Part shown: piece after piece, positions 1-7,928 of the stretch
Layout: each line of letters starts with the position of its first letter
Position numbering within the stretch: position 1 is the stretch's first letter
Source: Mesorhizobium sp.
Lineage (GTDB): Bacteria > Pseudomonadota > Alphaproteobacteria > Rhizobiales > Rhizobiaceae
Direction: 5' to 3'
Length of the DNA stretch: 42,898 bases
Assembly: GCA_004020645.1 (NCBI GenBank)
Contig: SAQL01000043.1
Location: 1 to 42,898, forward strand
Program-made: the position numbers and the translations under genes
Notes under the pieces: model-generated
What the model was told of the DNA's origin: nothing
The model's input: the letters and a program-made list of their open reading frames with translations, nothing else
The model's database searches: none

Positions 1-2
1 AG

Positions 3-1391
3 AAATTACTTCATCGAGGCCGGCTATGCGCCAACCTAAATTCATCCCGCTCTAGCGCAATCCTCGTCGGTTCGGCCAAGTTGCTGTGGTGGGTTCACCT
101 CGCCTGGGCGCTGATCGGGTTTGTCCGCATCTATCTCGTGTTCGAGCGAAAGCCGCGCGAGGCGCGCCTTCTGCAGGACCTCGTCGTCGGCGCCATCTAT
201 GTTGGGATGCTGCTGTCCATCCTGGCGTTCGTCTTCGGTGCGCCGGTCGGAACGCTGATCGCCACCTCGGGCGTCTTTGCCATCGTACTCGGACTGGCGC
301 TCCAGAATACGCTGAGCGACGTCTTTTCGGGCATCGCGCTCACCCTCGGCCGACCTTATGTGCTTGGGGACTGGATCGTCCTGAGCGACGGCACCGAAGG
401 CCGCGTCGTGGAGACCAACTGGCGATCGACCCACCTGCTCACTTTGGCGCACAACGTGGTGGCGCTGCCGAACAGCTTCCTCGCGAAGCTAGGGCTGACC
501 AATGTCAGCAGCCCTGAGGAGAGCCATGGGCTGTCCGTCACGATAAGATTGGCGCCGACCAAGATGCCGGCGATCGTCGCGGACGTCATGAACGCGGCCT
601 TACAAAGCAGCAACACAATACTGAGGGAGCCGCCGCCAGTGGTCGCCATCAAAGCTCTGGATGCGACGGCGATCGAGGTCGATTTGTTTTTTCGGGTCGC
701 AAATGTTGGCCAGCGTATTCCAGCGACGAACGAAATCTTCGATCTTGTCTACCGTCATTCCAAGTCCGCGGGTTTGCGGCTGGCAACGCCACCCTCCTCT
801 TCGATTCTCATGAATGACTTGCCGAACGAAGAGACGGCAAATCTCCCAGAAGTCACGCCCATCAAGCTTATAAATGCCATACCAGTATTCTCGGCGTTGA
901 CGGACAACGAAAAAGAAGCCCTCGCGGCAACGGTTACGGTGCGCACCTATCGCAAGGGCGACATCATAGCACGACAGGGAGAGATGCTGCCCTCCCTGAT
1001 GATTGTTCGGACGGGCATCATTGTCCGAGAGCGCGGCGAAGATGACGCCCATCCGCAGGAGATCGGCCACCTCGCTCCCGGCCATTTTTTCGGAGAGACG
1101 GGTCTGCTCGCGGGCATTGGCGAGACCTCGACCTTGCGCGCAACGAGCCACGTCGTGGTCTACGAGATTGACCAGCAAAGCTTCGCGCCCCTGCTGCTCG
1201 ACCGGCCCGAAATGGCTGAAGATCTTGCGGCGGTCCTCTCAGCCAGGATGTCCCTCGGCGGTAGCCGCACCGGACAAGAGCACACGGAGTCGAAATTCGC
1301 GCTGCTCAAAGCCATGCAGACGATCTTTCACCCAGCACCGTTCCGGCGCGTTTCGAGCGCCGGCAGACCGGGCCTACAAGAAGGGAGGTAG
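3..1391 (+). CDS. MscS-type mechanosensitive channel with C-terminal cyclic-nucleotide-binding-like domain (5' end outside window)
   Basis: The frame is open to the left edge, so the gene probably begins upstream; the first internal start is a TTG at 81 without a clear ribosome site. Residues counted from 81: transmembrane segments to about residue 80, then the MscS pore helix and beta domain with LALQNTLSDVFSGIAL and GRPYVLGDWIVL, then a cNMP-binding-like domain at about 265-395 with HLAPGHFFGETGLLAG. Family knowledge: such inner-membrane channels gate on membrane tension, and a cNMP domain may modulate gating. In the phosphate-binding cassette the place of the usual arginine reads GETST, so cyclic nucleotide binding is doubtful. 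The stop lies 2 bases before the pirin start, so the two genes are probably co-transcribed. A different frame at 1-39 could be the tail of another protein. Confidence 0.85.
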   Translation, partial: KLLHRGRLCANLNSSRSSAILVGSAKLLWWVHLAWALIGFVRIYLVFERKPREARLLQDLVVGAIYVGMLLSILAFVFGAPVGTLIATSGVFAIVLGLALQNTLSDVFSGIALTLGRPYVLGDWIVLSDGTEGRVVETNWRSTHLLTLAHNVVALPNSFLAKLGLTNVSSPEESHGLSVTIRLAPTKMPAIVADVMNAALQSSNTILREPPPVVAIKALDATAIEVDLFFRVANVGQRIPATNEIFDLVYRHSKSAGLRLATPPSSSILMNDLPNEETANLPEVTPIKLINAIPVFSALTDNEKEALAATVTVRTYRKGDIIARQGEMLPSLMIVRTGIIVRERGEDDAHPQEIGHLAPGHFFGETGLLAGIGETSTLRATSHVVVYEIDQQSFAPLLLDRPEMAEDLAAVLSARMSLGGSRTGQEHTESKFALLKAMQTIFHPAPFRRVSSAGRPGLQEGR

Positions 1392-1393
1392 CC

Positions 1394-2287
1394 ATGAGCA
1401 TCCGACAAACCGGCGTCACAGATATCGATGTGCCGGTGTCCAGTGAACCTGTGAGCGGTTTCAAGGTACGGCGCGTATTGCCCTCCAGGCATGGGCGAAT
1501 GGTCGGCCCCTTTGTCCTTTTCGACCAGATGGGGCCAGCCGTGTTCAATACCGGCCAGGGTGTGGACGTGGGACCGCATCCCCATATCGGCTTGGCGGCC
1601 ATGACCTACCTGGTCGATGGGGAGATCGTCCACCGGGACAGTCTCGGTAAGGTGCAGGCGCTCCGCCCCGGTGAAGTCAGCTGGATGACGGCCGGTTCGG
1701 GGATCGTCCATTCCGAGCGGACGCCGCCGGAGGCTCGAGCGTCCGGAAGCAATTTTTTCGGCATTCAGGCCTGGGTTGCCCTTCCTTGCAGGCATGAGGA
1801 AGCCGCCGCCGATTTTGCCCATTACAGTGAGCCGGAGATACCGAGGACATGTGCCAGAGGCGTCGAATTCACCTTGATCGCCGGAGCATCGGACGGTTTG
1901 GTCTCGCCGGTAAGAACCTTCTCCGACACGGTGTTCGCCGAAATCGTGCTGACCAGCGGCGCACGATATCAGGTCAAGCCCGGACATCGTGAGCGGGCGG
2001 TCTATGTCGTCGCCGGCGAGGTCGAGATCGTCGGCCGGCCGGGCTCGTTCCGTGAAGCCGAACTGATATTGCTGGAACCAGGCGCCGAGATCGTGCTCAA
2101 GGCGCCAGCCTTTCATTCAACACGACTGATGCTGTTGGGAGGCGAGCCCTTTTCCGAACCGCGGCACGTCTATTGGAACTTCGTATCCTCCTCAACCGAG
2201 CGCATCGAGCAGGCCAAGACCGATTGGCGTGAACGCCGTTTCCCGGAAGTGCCGGGGGAGGAATTCACTCCTCTGCCGGAGGATTGA
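1394..2287 (+). CDS. Pirin family protein
   Basis: The ATG at 1394 follows a strong GGAGGT ribosome site (1384-1389) that overlaps the end of the channel gene. The 297-residue product is a two-domain bicupin of usual pirin length. The N-terminal cupin shows the pirin motif PHPHIGLAAMTYL and a downstream GSGIVHSE, which together supply the metal-binding His/Glu set; the C-terminal cupin begins near the YVVAGEVEI stretch. Pirins are cytoplasmic iron-binding proteins; some bacterial members have quercetin 2,3-dioxygenase activity and others act as redox-sensitive regulators. The substrate cannot be inferred here. Coupling to a mechanosensitive channel and the nearby oxidoreductase genes suggest a stress role, which is inference. 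Confidence 0.93.
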   Translation: MSIRQTGVTDIDVPVSSEPVSGFKVRRVLPSRHGRMVGPFVLFDQMGPAVFNTGQGVDVGPHPHIGLAAMTYLVDGEIVHRDSLGKVQALRPGEVSWMTAGSGIVHSERTPPEARASGSNFFGIQAWVALPCRHEEAAADFAHYSEPEIPRTCARGVEFTLIAGASDGLVSPVRTFSDTVFAEIVLTSGARYQVKPGHRERAVYVVAGEVEIVGRPGSFREAELILLEPGAEIVLKAPAFHSTRLMLLGGEPFSEPRHVYWNFVSSSTERIEQAKTDWRERRFPEVPGEEFTPLPED

Positions 2288-2288
2288 C

Positions 2289-2309
2289 CAGGGCAAATCG
2301 CTTGCCCTG
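2289..2309 (+). terminator. Hairpin just after pirin
   Basis: Perfect 8-bp arms CAGGGCAA and TTGCCCTG enclose a 5-base loop, starting 2 bases after the pirin stop codon. There is no T-run, so this may be a weak terminator or an mRNA 3'-end stabiliser for the channel-pirin transcript. Confidence 0.45.
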
Positions 2310-2373
2310 ATCTGCCTGGCAGCATGCGACCGCAGGCGCGGTTCTTGACGGCGGAAACTCTGTTCTTGGCCAG

Positions 2374-2791
2374 CTAAGCGACTTGCCGCTGCATCGAGCG
2401 AATCCTGGTCATGGTGTCATCGTCGAGCAGACCGTCGAACCAGAGGTCGAACATGGTCTCGAGCAGGAACTCGTCGTAACTGGCTTCCGAAAACAGCGTC
2501 AGCGACGCGTGCAGTTTGCCGGCGTCGATATCGCCGAAGACGGTGCTGGCGCTGCAGTTGATAAGCCTCTGCAGCGTGGTTACGCATTCGCGCTAACGAC
2601 CGCCCAGCAGCGGCGAGGAGATATAGGCGTTCGCCTCGTCGAGCGATCTTGATCGCGTAAGCCTCAAGCGCGGCCTCGCTTCCGCTGGAGGCCAGCCTGG
2701 GGAAAATGAACTCCATGTAGGGAGTACACATCATTCCCCGACGCAGGATGCCGATAGCATCTTCGTAAACCGGTTCCTGTGCGTGAACCAT
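2374..2791 (-). pseudogene. DUF1810 family protein, frameshifted and interrupted by a stop
   Basis: Read on the minus strand, the start gives MVHAQEPVYEDAIGILRRG and MEFIFPRLASSGSEAALEAY, which fits the N-terminal half of DUF1810 proteins (about 140 residues). After YAIK the family reading SLDEANAYISSPLLGGR continues only in another frame, consistent with one extra base near 2650. That frame then meets a TAG after GGR (about 2592) and continues as RECVTTLQRLINC, ASLTLF and MFDLWFDGLLDDDTMTRI to a TAG at 2374-2376. The first few family residues are also missing, because a TGA lies just before the ATG at 2791. DUF1810 has no settled biochemical function. The gene is broken by at least two lesions. 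Confidence 0.75.
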
Positions 2792-2835
2792 GGCGGCTCA
2801 CCCGATCTTTGCCGAAGCACCAACTCCGCTCACGA

Positions 2836-3117
2836 TCATCCGGCGAGAACGTCTGAATATTGCGGGTTCTTGACGAGGAACTGGCCCATGAACGGACATT
2901 TCGGGATCGCCTTGCGACCGGTCTTTCGGAGCAGCTCAAACGTGCCATGCGCCAACTGCGATGCGATCCCCTGTCCGGAAAACTCTGAAGGAACCTCGGT
3001 GTGGATCAGAACAACCCGTCCGTTCTCGAGACGATAGGAGGCCGCAGCGATTGCTCCGTCCGCAATAGGCAGCTCGAAACGATGTTGTTGCGGATTTTCC
3101 GTGACCTTCGCGTTCAT
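2836..3117 (-). CDS. Small GNAT-type N-acetyltransferase (YjdJ-like)
   Basis: The product is 93 residues, the normal size for the single-domain GNAT proteins of the YjdJ/NATD1 group. The acetyl-CoA-binding segment is visible as VPSEFSGQGIASQLAHGTF (the Q/RxxGxG/A loop), followed by a conserved IPKCPFMGQFLVKNPQY ending typical of this group. The start at 3117 is preceded by GAGGA at about 8 bases. The acceptor is unknown. The upstream flank is a truncated histidine kinase ending only one base away, so the promoter may have been changed by that deletion. Confidence 0.85.
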   Translation of the reverse strand: MNAKVTENPQQHRFELPIADGAIAAASYRLENGRVVLIHTEVPSEFSGQGIASQLAHGTFELLRKTGRKAIPKCPFMGQFLVKNPQYSDVLAG

Positions 3118-3118
3118 T

Positions 3119-3310
3119 TTAGATCCTCGACTTTGCCGGGTCTGTCTGCAGAGGGCAGATGAAGCAAACCTGAATAAGATTGCCCAGATCATGAACAATG
3201 CCGGCCGTCGACTGCTCTGCCGGCGGGTCGGACAGGGGAACATCAGTAGTCCGGTCAAAGACATGATTGTCGGCAGCGCCTGATCTTGTTTCCGCGCCTG
3301 ACATTTTCAT
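3119..3310 (-). pseudogene. Truncated histidine kinase: only the N-terminus and H-box remain
   Basis: A plausible start at 3310 follows an AGAGGG ribosome site. The product opens MKMSGAETRSGAADN and reaches STAGIVHDLGNLIQV, the phospho-acceptor H-box of soluble PAS/HisKA kinases of rhizobia. Directly afterwards the family sequence stops; an unrelated tail (CFICPLQTDPAKSRI) ends at 3119, one base before the acetyltransferase start. The rest of HisKA and the whole ATPase domain are missing, so a deletion has joined the H-box to the acetyltransferase leader. A 63-residue product could be made but could not act as a kinase. Confidence 0.65.
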
Positions 3311-3746
3311 GCCCTCTTTTGTTCGATCGACCCCTGTCAATCCGGTCGTGTGAGGACACTATATTGAGGAGCATTTTCGGGTCGATTGGATGGAGGACGA
3401 GGGCGAGCCATACGGCGGTATATGTCTCGCTGCAGTTTTCGCCGGATTGATCGCCATGGCGCTTATTGAGACCGGTGAAGGGAGACACTGACAGCCGAAG
3501 CCAGTCGGCCGCGCACTCCGTGCCGCCTTGGACGCGCTGTCTGGGAACGTCGGCGCGGCCGGCGATGCGTTCGATCGATGCCGGGAACCTACCCGTGCGC
3601 CGACCACCGGCTACAGCTGCCACTCCCCCGGGTGCATCATCCTAGACTTTCGGATCGCCTGACCGAGCCGTCCGTCGAATATTTTCGCGCGCCAAGTGGG
3701 CGCATTCTTCTCGGTATCGGACGACCCGCCGCACAGGAGAAGACAC
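3311..3746. other. 436-bp region between divergent genes, no convincing gene
   Basis: It separates the kinase remnant (minus) from the alpha/beta hydrolase (plus) and should hold the hydrolase promoter. The only protein-like stretch I see is a 33-codon plus-strand frame, ATG at 3390 to a stop at 3491, with a hydrophobic centre (AAVFAGLIAMALIETG); I do not recognise it. Longer open frames on the minus strand have low-complexity Arg/Ser-rich translations and look like shadows. Confidence 0.4.
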
Positions 3747-4532
3747 GTGCACAAGATCATCAGAGCTCTGGCCCTTGTTTACGCATGTTGCGTGTCGGAC
3801 AGCGCGACGGCGCAGGCCGCGGACCATCAGGCAAAACCGACGATCGTGCTGGTGCACGGGGCCTTTGCTGAATCGTCGAGCTGGAACGGCGTCATCAGCG
3901 AGCTCAACCGGGACGGTTTCCGGACCATCGCTGCGGCCAACCCACTTCGCGGCGTTGCAAGCGATGCGGCCGCCGTATCGGCCGTCATCGGATCCATCGG
4001 CGGACCGGTCGTCCTGGTAGGCCATTCTTACGGCGGGCCAGTCATCACCGAGGCAGCTAACGGGAAGAACAATGTGAAAGCGCTGGTCTATGTGGCCGGG
4101 TTCGCCCCGGACAAAGGCGAGTCCAGTCTCACGCTTTCGGGGAAGTTCCCAGGCAGCACGCTTGGCGAGGCGCTCCTGCCGGTGGCGCGGCCGGATGGAG
4201 GACAGGACCTCTACATCCAGCCGGAAAAGTTTCACGTGCAGTTCGCGGCCGATGTGCCGGCGGCGCAGGCCAGCCTGATGGCGGCGACACAACGCCCGGT
4301 GGCTGACGCCGCCCTGGCAGAACCCTCCGGCGCGCCTTCTTGGAAGACAATTCCATCCTACGCGATCTACGGCTCGGCGGATCGGAATATCCCGCCGGCG
4401 GTCATGAAGTTCATGGCCGAGCGCGCGCATTCGGTGAAGACCATCGTCGTCGAGGGCGGGTCGCACGCGCTGATGGTCTCGCGTCCAGAAGCGATCGCCT
4501 TGCTCATAGAGGAAGCCGCATCGGCGCAGTGA
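3747..4532 (+). CDS. Exported alpha/beta hydrolase
   Basis: I start at the GTG at 3747, because AGGAGA lies 6 to 11 bases before it and the first 28 residues then form a signal peptide (RALALVYACC core, Ala-X-Ala type end at ATAQA). The mature part is a compact alpha/beta hydrolase: oxyanion-region LVHGAFAESSSW, nucleophile elbow VGHSYGG, acid region YGSADRNIPP and catalytic-His region GGSHALMVS. Length 261 residues fits the family of small esterase/hydrolases whose substrates are mostly unknown. It is the first gene of a plus-strand group of predicted stress or xenobiotic enzymes. An earlier GTG at 3696 would add a charged extension before the signal peptide and is less likely. Confidence 0.88.
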   Translation: MHKIIRALALVYACCVSDSATAQAADHQAKPTIVLVHGAFAESSSWNGVISELNRDGFRTIAAANPLRGVASDAAAVSAVIGSIGGPVVLVGHSYGGPVITEAANGKNNVKALVYVAGFAPDKGESSLTLSGKFPGSTLGEALLPVARPDGGQDLYIQPEKFHVQFAADVPAAQASLMAATQRPVADAALAEPSGAPSWKTIPSYAIYGSADRNIPPAVMKFMAERAHSVKTIVVEGGSHALMVSRPEAIALLIEEAASAQ

Positions 4533-4593
4533 CGAAACCGGCCGCCTCGCGCCGGCTGCATTCAACAAGTGCAAGCCCCCAGGAGACATCGAC

Positions 4594-4971
4594 ATGAAAA
4601 TCGTGGTCATTGGCGGCACTCGGTACATCCGGTTAGCGACCGTCGAGAGGTTGCGTCAACAGGGGCACGACGTCGTGGCGGCGTCGCCGCAACGTCGTGC
4701 CCTCACAACAGCGGCACCTCATGATCCCGGCCACGCTGGCAGACCTCTTCGGGAATCCCTCGAGAACACCGCCTCCGTCCTGCGCCACCTATGGCACAGC
4801 CGACATCTTTGGCTTCGGCTACTTCGGCAGCGCCTCGGAGGTTCTGGGTTGGGGCCAAGCGAGGGAAGGCTGCGAAGACAGTGTCGCTTGAGCCAAGCCC
4901 TTGCGCTGGCGGTCGAGCGAGTCGCGGACGCGCGTCGCTCTCATCGAGGAATTCAGGGCCGGCACGGTTAG
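4594..4971 (+). pseudogene. Decayed 5' fragment of an NmrA-like NAD(P)-binding oxidoreductase
   Basis: The first 34 residues, MKIVVIGGTRYIRLATVERL and QQGHDVVAASPQ, match the start of the intact oxidoreductase that follows at 5026 (MKIVIIGGTGLIG and KGHDVLAASP). The dinucleotide-binding glycines are damaged: GGTGLIG in the intact copy is GGTRYIR here. After about 4695 the similarity ends and the frame runs on as Arg/Leu-rich sequence to 4971. It looks like a duplicated or recombined neighbour that lost most of its body. A second frame at 4697-4891 gives LMIPATLADLFGNPSRTPP, which I cannot place. Confidence 0.6.
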
Positions 4972-5025
4972 AGCCGCCGGCGTTGTTCCAAGTAGATCTT
5001 TTCGAAGTCAGAACAGGAGAATGAC

Positions 5026-5796
5026 ATGAAAATCGTAATCATCGGTGGCACCGGACTTATCGGCTCCAAGACCGTCGCAAGGCTGAGCGTGAAGGGCCAC
5101 GACGTGTTGGCGGCGTCGCCAAGTGGCGGCGTCAACACCTTCACCGGTGAAGGATTGGATAAGGCTCTTGCCGGGGCGGAGGTTGTCATCGACCTCGCCA
5201 ATTCGCCGTCGTTCGAGGACAAGGCCGTTCTCGAGTTCTTCGAAACAGCCGGAAAGAACCTGCTCGCGGCGGAGAAGGCCGCCGGCGTGAAGCATCACAT
5301 TGCGCTCTCGGTAGTCGGGGCGGAGCGCCTGCCCCGCAGCGGCTACCTGCGCGCCAAGATGGCTCAGGAGAAGCTGATCAGGGAGTCGGGAATTCCCTAC
5401 ACGATCGTTCACTCGACCCAGTTCTTCGAGTTCCTTGGCGGCATTGTGCAGTCGGCAACCGTCGGCGACACGGTCTCGGTATCGTCGGCCTACTTCCAGC
5501 CCATCGCCGCAGAGGATGTTGCAGAGGTGATGGCTGACGTGGCGCTCTCCCAGCCGATTAACGGCGTGATGGAGATCGGCGGCCCCGAGCCCTTCCGCAT
5601 GAACGAACTGGTCTTGCGTTTTCTGCAGCTCGCCAACGATCCCAGGAAGGTGATCGGTGATCCTCATGCGCTCTATTTCGGGACCGAGCTAGACGACCGC
5701 TCGCTTGTCCCGGGCGCGGGCGCCCGCATCGGTTCGACGCCGTTCGAAGACTGGTTCGACCACGCCCCGTCTCGGCGAAGCGGTGTTGCGGCGTAA
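5026..5796 (+). CDS. NmrA-like SDR family NAD(P)H-binding oxidoreductase
   Basis: 256 residues, ATG at 5026 after AGGAGA. The N-terminal Rossmann motif GGTGLIGSKTV sits at residues 7-17. Further family features are a SPSGGVNTFTGEGL loop, the substrate-side segment AAGVKHHIALSVVGAERL and YTIVHSTQFFEF, typical of atypical extended SDRs of the NmrA/NAD(P)H:quinone oxidoreductase type. Members are cytoplasmic and either reduce small carbonyls or quinones or act as redox sensors; the substrate cannot be read from sequence. It lies 29 bases before the Tat-type hydrolase, suggesting one transcript. A broken copy of its start lies immediately upstream. Confidence 0.9.
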   Translation: MKIVIIGGTGLIGSKTVARLSVKGHDVLAASPSGGVNTFTGEGLDKALAGAEVVIDLANSPSFEDKAVLEFFETAGKNLLAAEKAAGVKHHIALSVVGAERLPRSGYLRAKMAQEKLIRESGIPYTIVHSTQFFEFLGGIVQSATVGDTVSVSSAYFQPIAAEDVAEVMADVALSQPINGVMEIGGPEPFRMNELVLRFLQLANDPRKVIGDPHALYFGTELDDRSLVPGAGARIGSTPFEDWFDHAPSRRSGVAA

Positions 5797-5825
5797 CGGC
5801 GGCATCACCCGCAAGGGAAACGACG

Positions 5826-6818
5826 ATGGACCACAAGCTGCCTTTTGCGCCTCAGGCAAGTCGCCGAGCCCTCCTCCTCGGCGCAGCGGCCGCCGGCATT
5901 GCAACCGGCCTGCCCAAATATGCGCTCGGGCAAGGGACAGCCGGCCAGGAATCGAACTCATCCCTCTCTCAAGAAGGATCGAAAGATATGAGCACTATCA
6001 CCACCAAGAATGGCACCGAGATCTACTACAAGGACTGGGGTCCGAAGGATGCCCAACCGATCGTCTTCCACCACGGCTGGCCGCTCAGCGCCGACGACTG
6101 GGACACGCAGATGCTTTTCTTCGTCGGGCATGGATATCGCACCATAGCCCATGACCGGCGCGGGCACGGCCGTTCCGCGCAGGTGAGCGACGGTCACGAT
6201 ATGGATCACTATGCTGCCGACGCGGCGGCGGTGGTCGAGCATCTCGGCCTGAGGGGCGCAATCCATATCGGCCACTCGACCGGCGGCGGCGAAGCCGCTC
6301 ATTACGTCGCCCGCCACGGCAACGGGCGCACCGCGAAGCTCGTCCTCATCGGCGCGGTGCCGCCAATCATGGTCAAGACGCCGGCCAATCCTGGCGGCCT
6401 TCCGATCGAAGTGTTCGACGGGCTGCGCAAGTCGCTCGCCGACAACCGCGCGCAGTTCTACATCGATTTCCCATCGGGCCCCTTCTACAGCTTCAATCGG
6501 CCGGGCGCGAAAGCGAACCCGGGCATCATCCAGAACTGGTGGCGGCAGGGCATGATGGGCAGCGCCAAGGCGCACTACGACGGCATCAAGGCGTTTTCGG
6601 AAACCGATTTCACCGACGACCTCAAGATCATCGACGTGCCGACACTCGTCATGCACGGCACGGACGATCAGATCGTGCCCATTGCCGATTCCGCGCCGTT
6701 ATCCGCAAAGCTTCTCAAGAACGGCACGCTCAAGATCTATGAGGGCTTTCCACACGGGATGTGTACCACGCATGCCGATGTGGTGAACGCCGACTTGCTC
6801 ACCTTCATCAGGTCCTAG
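5826..6818 (+). CDS. Alpha/beta hydrolase of the cofactor-free haloperoxidase type with a Tat-like leader
   Basis: 330 residues. From about residue 55 (second ATG at 5988) the protein is a standard non-haem chloroperoxidase/esterase: TKNGTEIYYKDWG, HHGWPLSADDW, nucleophile elbow GHSTGGGE, acid region MHGTDDQIVP and catalytic-His region EGFPHGM. The first 54 residues are an addition with SRRALLLGAAAAGIATGL, a twin-arginine-type signal, which would place the enzyme in the periplasm. AAGGA 10-14 bases before the second ATG means a 276-residue cytoplasmic form could also be made. Family activity: perhydrolysis or ester hydrolysis with Ser-Asp-His. A GC-rich hairpin follows the stop. Confidence 0.9.
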   Translation: MDHKLPFAPQASRRALLLGAAAAGIATGLPKYALGQGTAGQESNSSLSQEGSKDMSTITTKNGTEIYYKDWGPKDAQPIVFHHGWPLSADDWDTQMLFFVGHGYRTIAHDRRGHGRSAQVSDGHDMDHYAADAAAVVEHLGLRGAIHIGHSTGGGEAAHYVARHGNGRTAKLVLIGAVPPIMVKTPANPGGLPIEVFDGLRKSLADNRAQFYIDFPSGPFYSFNRPGAKANPGIIQNWWRQGMMGSAKAHYDGIKAFSETDFTDDLKIIDVPTLVMHGTDDQIVPIADSAPLSAKLLKNGTLKIYEGFPHGMCTTHADVVNADLLTFIRS

Positions 6819-6847
6819 GCTCGCGCCGTGTCCTGAGGCGATAGCCC

Positions 6848-6881
6848 GATCGCCGGCCGTCCTCCCCTCCGGCCGGCGATC
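6848..6881 (+). terminator. Strong GC-rich hairpin
   Basis: Perfect 12-bp arms GATCGCCGGCCG and CGGCCGGCGATC with a 10-base pyrimidine loop, 29 bases after the hydrolase stop. No T-tract follows. It probably limits read-through or protects the 3' end before the cupin gene. Confidence 0.6.
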
Positions 6882-6915
6882 ACCCCAATCTCAACCGCAA
6901 ACTGGAGCCAGACAA

Positions 6916-7338
6916 ATGATCCGGAGTATACTCTACAGCACCGCCGCTCTCGCGGCGTTCATCGCCACCGCCGCGCTGGCCGACAATACGGCTGGCGCCT
7001 TCAAAAACGTGAAGCTCGTTTATGATCAGCCGCTTCCGAACGTGCCCGGCAAGAGCATGAGAGGTGTGCTTGTCGACTATGAGCCAGGCGGCAACTCGCC
7101 CGCGCATCTCCATCCCAAATCTGCTTTCATCTACGCCACGGTTCTCGAAGGGGCGATCAAGAGTCAGGTCAATGATGGCCCGGTGGTCACCTATCGCGCC
7201 GGCGAGAGCTGGTCCGAATATCCCGGCGATCGTCACCGCGTCAGCCAGAATGCCAGCGCGACTGACCCCGCCCGGCTGCTGGCCGTCTTTATCGTCGACA
7301 CCGGCGAGACCGAACTTGTGCTCCCCTACGAAGAATAA
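6916..7338 (+). CDS. Exported cupin-domain protein
   Basis: 140 residues with a clear Sec signal (ILYSTAALAAFIATAALA) cleaved after about residue 22. The remaining sequence is one cupin barrel: motif 1 GGNSPAHLHPKSAFIYATV with two His and motif 2 YPGDRHRVSQNAS with a further His, enough for a mononuclear metal site. Small periplasmic cupins of this kind are found next to oxidoreductases and hydrolases; their activity is usually unassigned. It lies within the plus-strand enzyme group but is separated from the hydrolase by a strong hairpin. Confidence 0.87.
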   Translation: MIRSILYSTAALAAFIATAALADNTAGAFKNVKLVYDQPLPNVPGKSMRGVLVDYEPGGNSPAHLHPKSAFIYATVLEGAIKSQVNDGPVVTYRAGESWSEYPGDRHRVSQNASATDPARLLAVFIVDTGETELVLPYEE

Positions 7339-7433
7339 GGTCGGAATCTATCGCCCTGTTTGAACAGGAAAGCGCCGCGCCGCCGGAGCGTTTGAAGCGC
7401 TCGGCGGCACGGCACGCAACCAAGGAAGGCGCC

Positions 7434-7871
7434 ATGCTCATCGGCAAACTGCATGCCTTCACGTCGTCGCGCCTGGCCGTGATCGACTTGGATGCAACGG
7501 TGCAAGCGGCCGCCCTTTCCCTGTCCAGGCCTGGCATCGGCCTCGTTGTGGTATGCAATGCAGGCGGAGGCGCGGAGGGTGTGCTCAGCAAATCCGATCT
7601 CGTGCGCCATCTCACCGGCCCGGCGTCCAAGACACCGCCAGTGTCCGACCTGATGAACAGATCCATTGTCGCCTGCAGTCCGCAGGACGATGTCCACGAC
7701 GTATGGCAGACCATGGCGGCGCGAAGCTTGCAGAACATTCCGGTCATCGACATCGGCGCCAGGCCTCTCGGCATACTGGACATACGAGACGCGATGAAAG
7801 TGTTGTTTGAGCAGGAAGAAATGCAGGAGCGGATGCTCTTCAATTATGTCACCGGCGTCGGCTACCGCTAG
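7434..7871 (+). CDS. CBS-domain pair protein
   Basis: I start at the ATG at 7434, which follows AAGGAAGG, giving 145 residues; an upstream in-frame ATG at 7392 lacks a good site. Two CBS motifs are visible: the first at about residues 8-65 (AVIDLDATVQAAALSLS to GVLSKSDLVRHL), the second at about 75-130 (SDLMNRSIVACSPQDDV to RPLGILDIRDAMKVL). Stand-alone CBS pairs bind adenine nucleotides or NAD and regulate partner proteins; no catalytic domain is attached. A small inverted repeat with CCTGTT and AACAGG arms (7355-7368) lies between the cupin stop and this gene. Confidence 0.9.
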   Translation: MLIGKLHAFTSSRLAVIDLDATVQAAALSLSRPGIGLVVVCNAGGGAEGVLSKSDLVRHLTGPASKTPPVSDLMNRSIVACSPQDDVHDVWQTMAARSLQNIPVIDIGARPLGILDIRDAMKVLFEQEEMQERMLFNYVTGVGYR

Positions 7872-7928
7872 CCGCTTTGCCTGCAGCGATACCGCTACTC
7901 CTCCAGGAATATCCTCCCCAGAAGGACA

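Noticed and set aside
1..39. Short frame ending APT-stop at the left edge as the tail of another gene
   Set aside because: Only 12 codons are visible and the channel gene frame is open over the same bases, so it cannot be supported.
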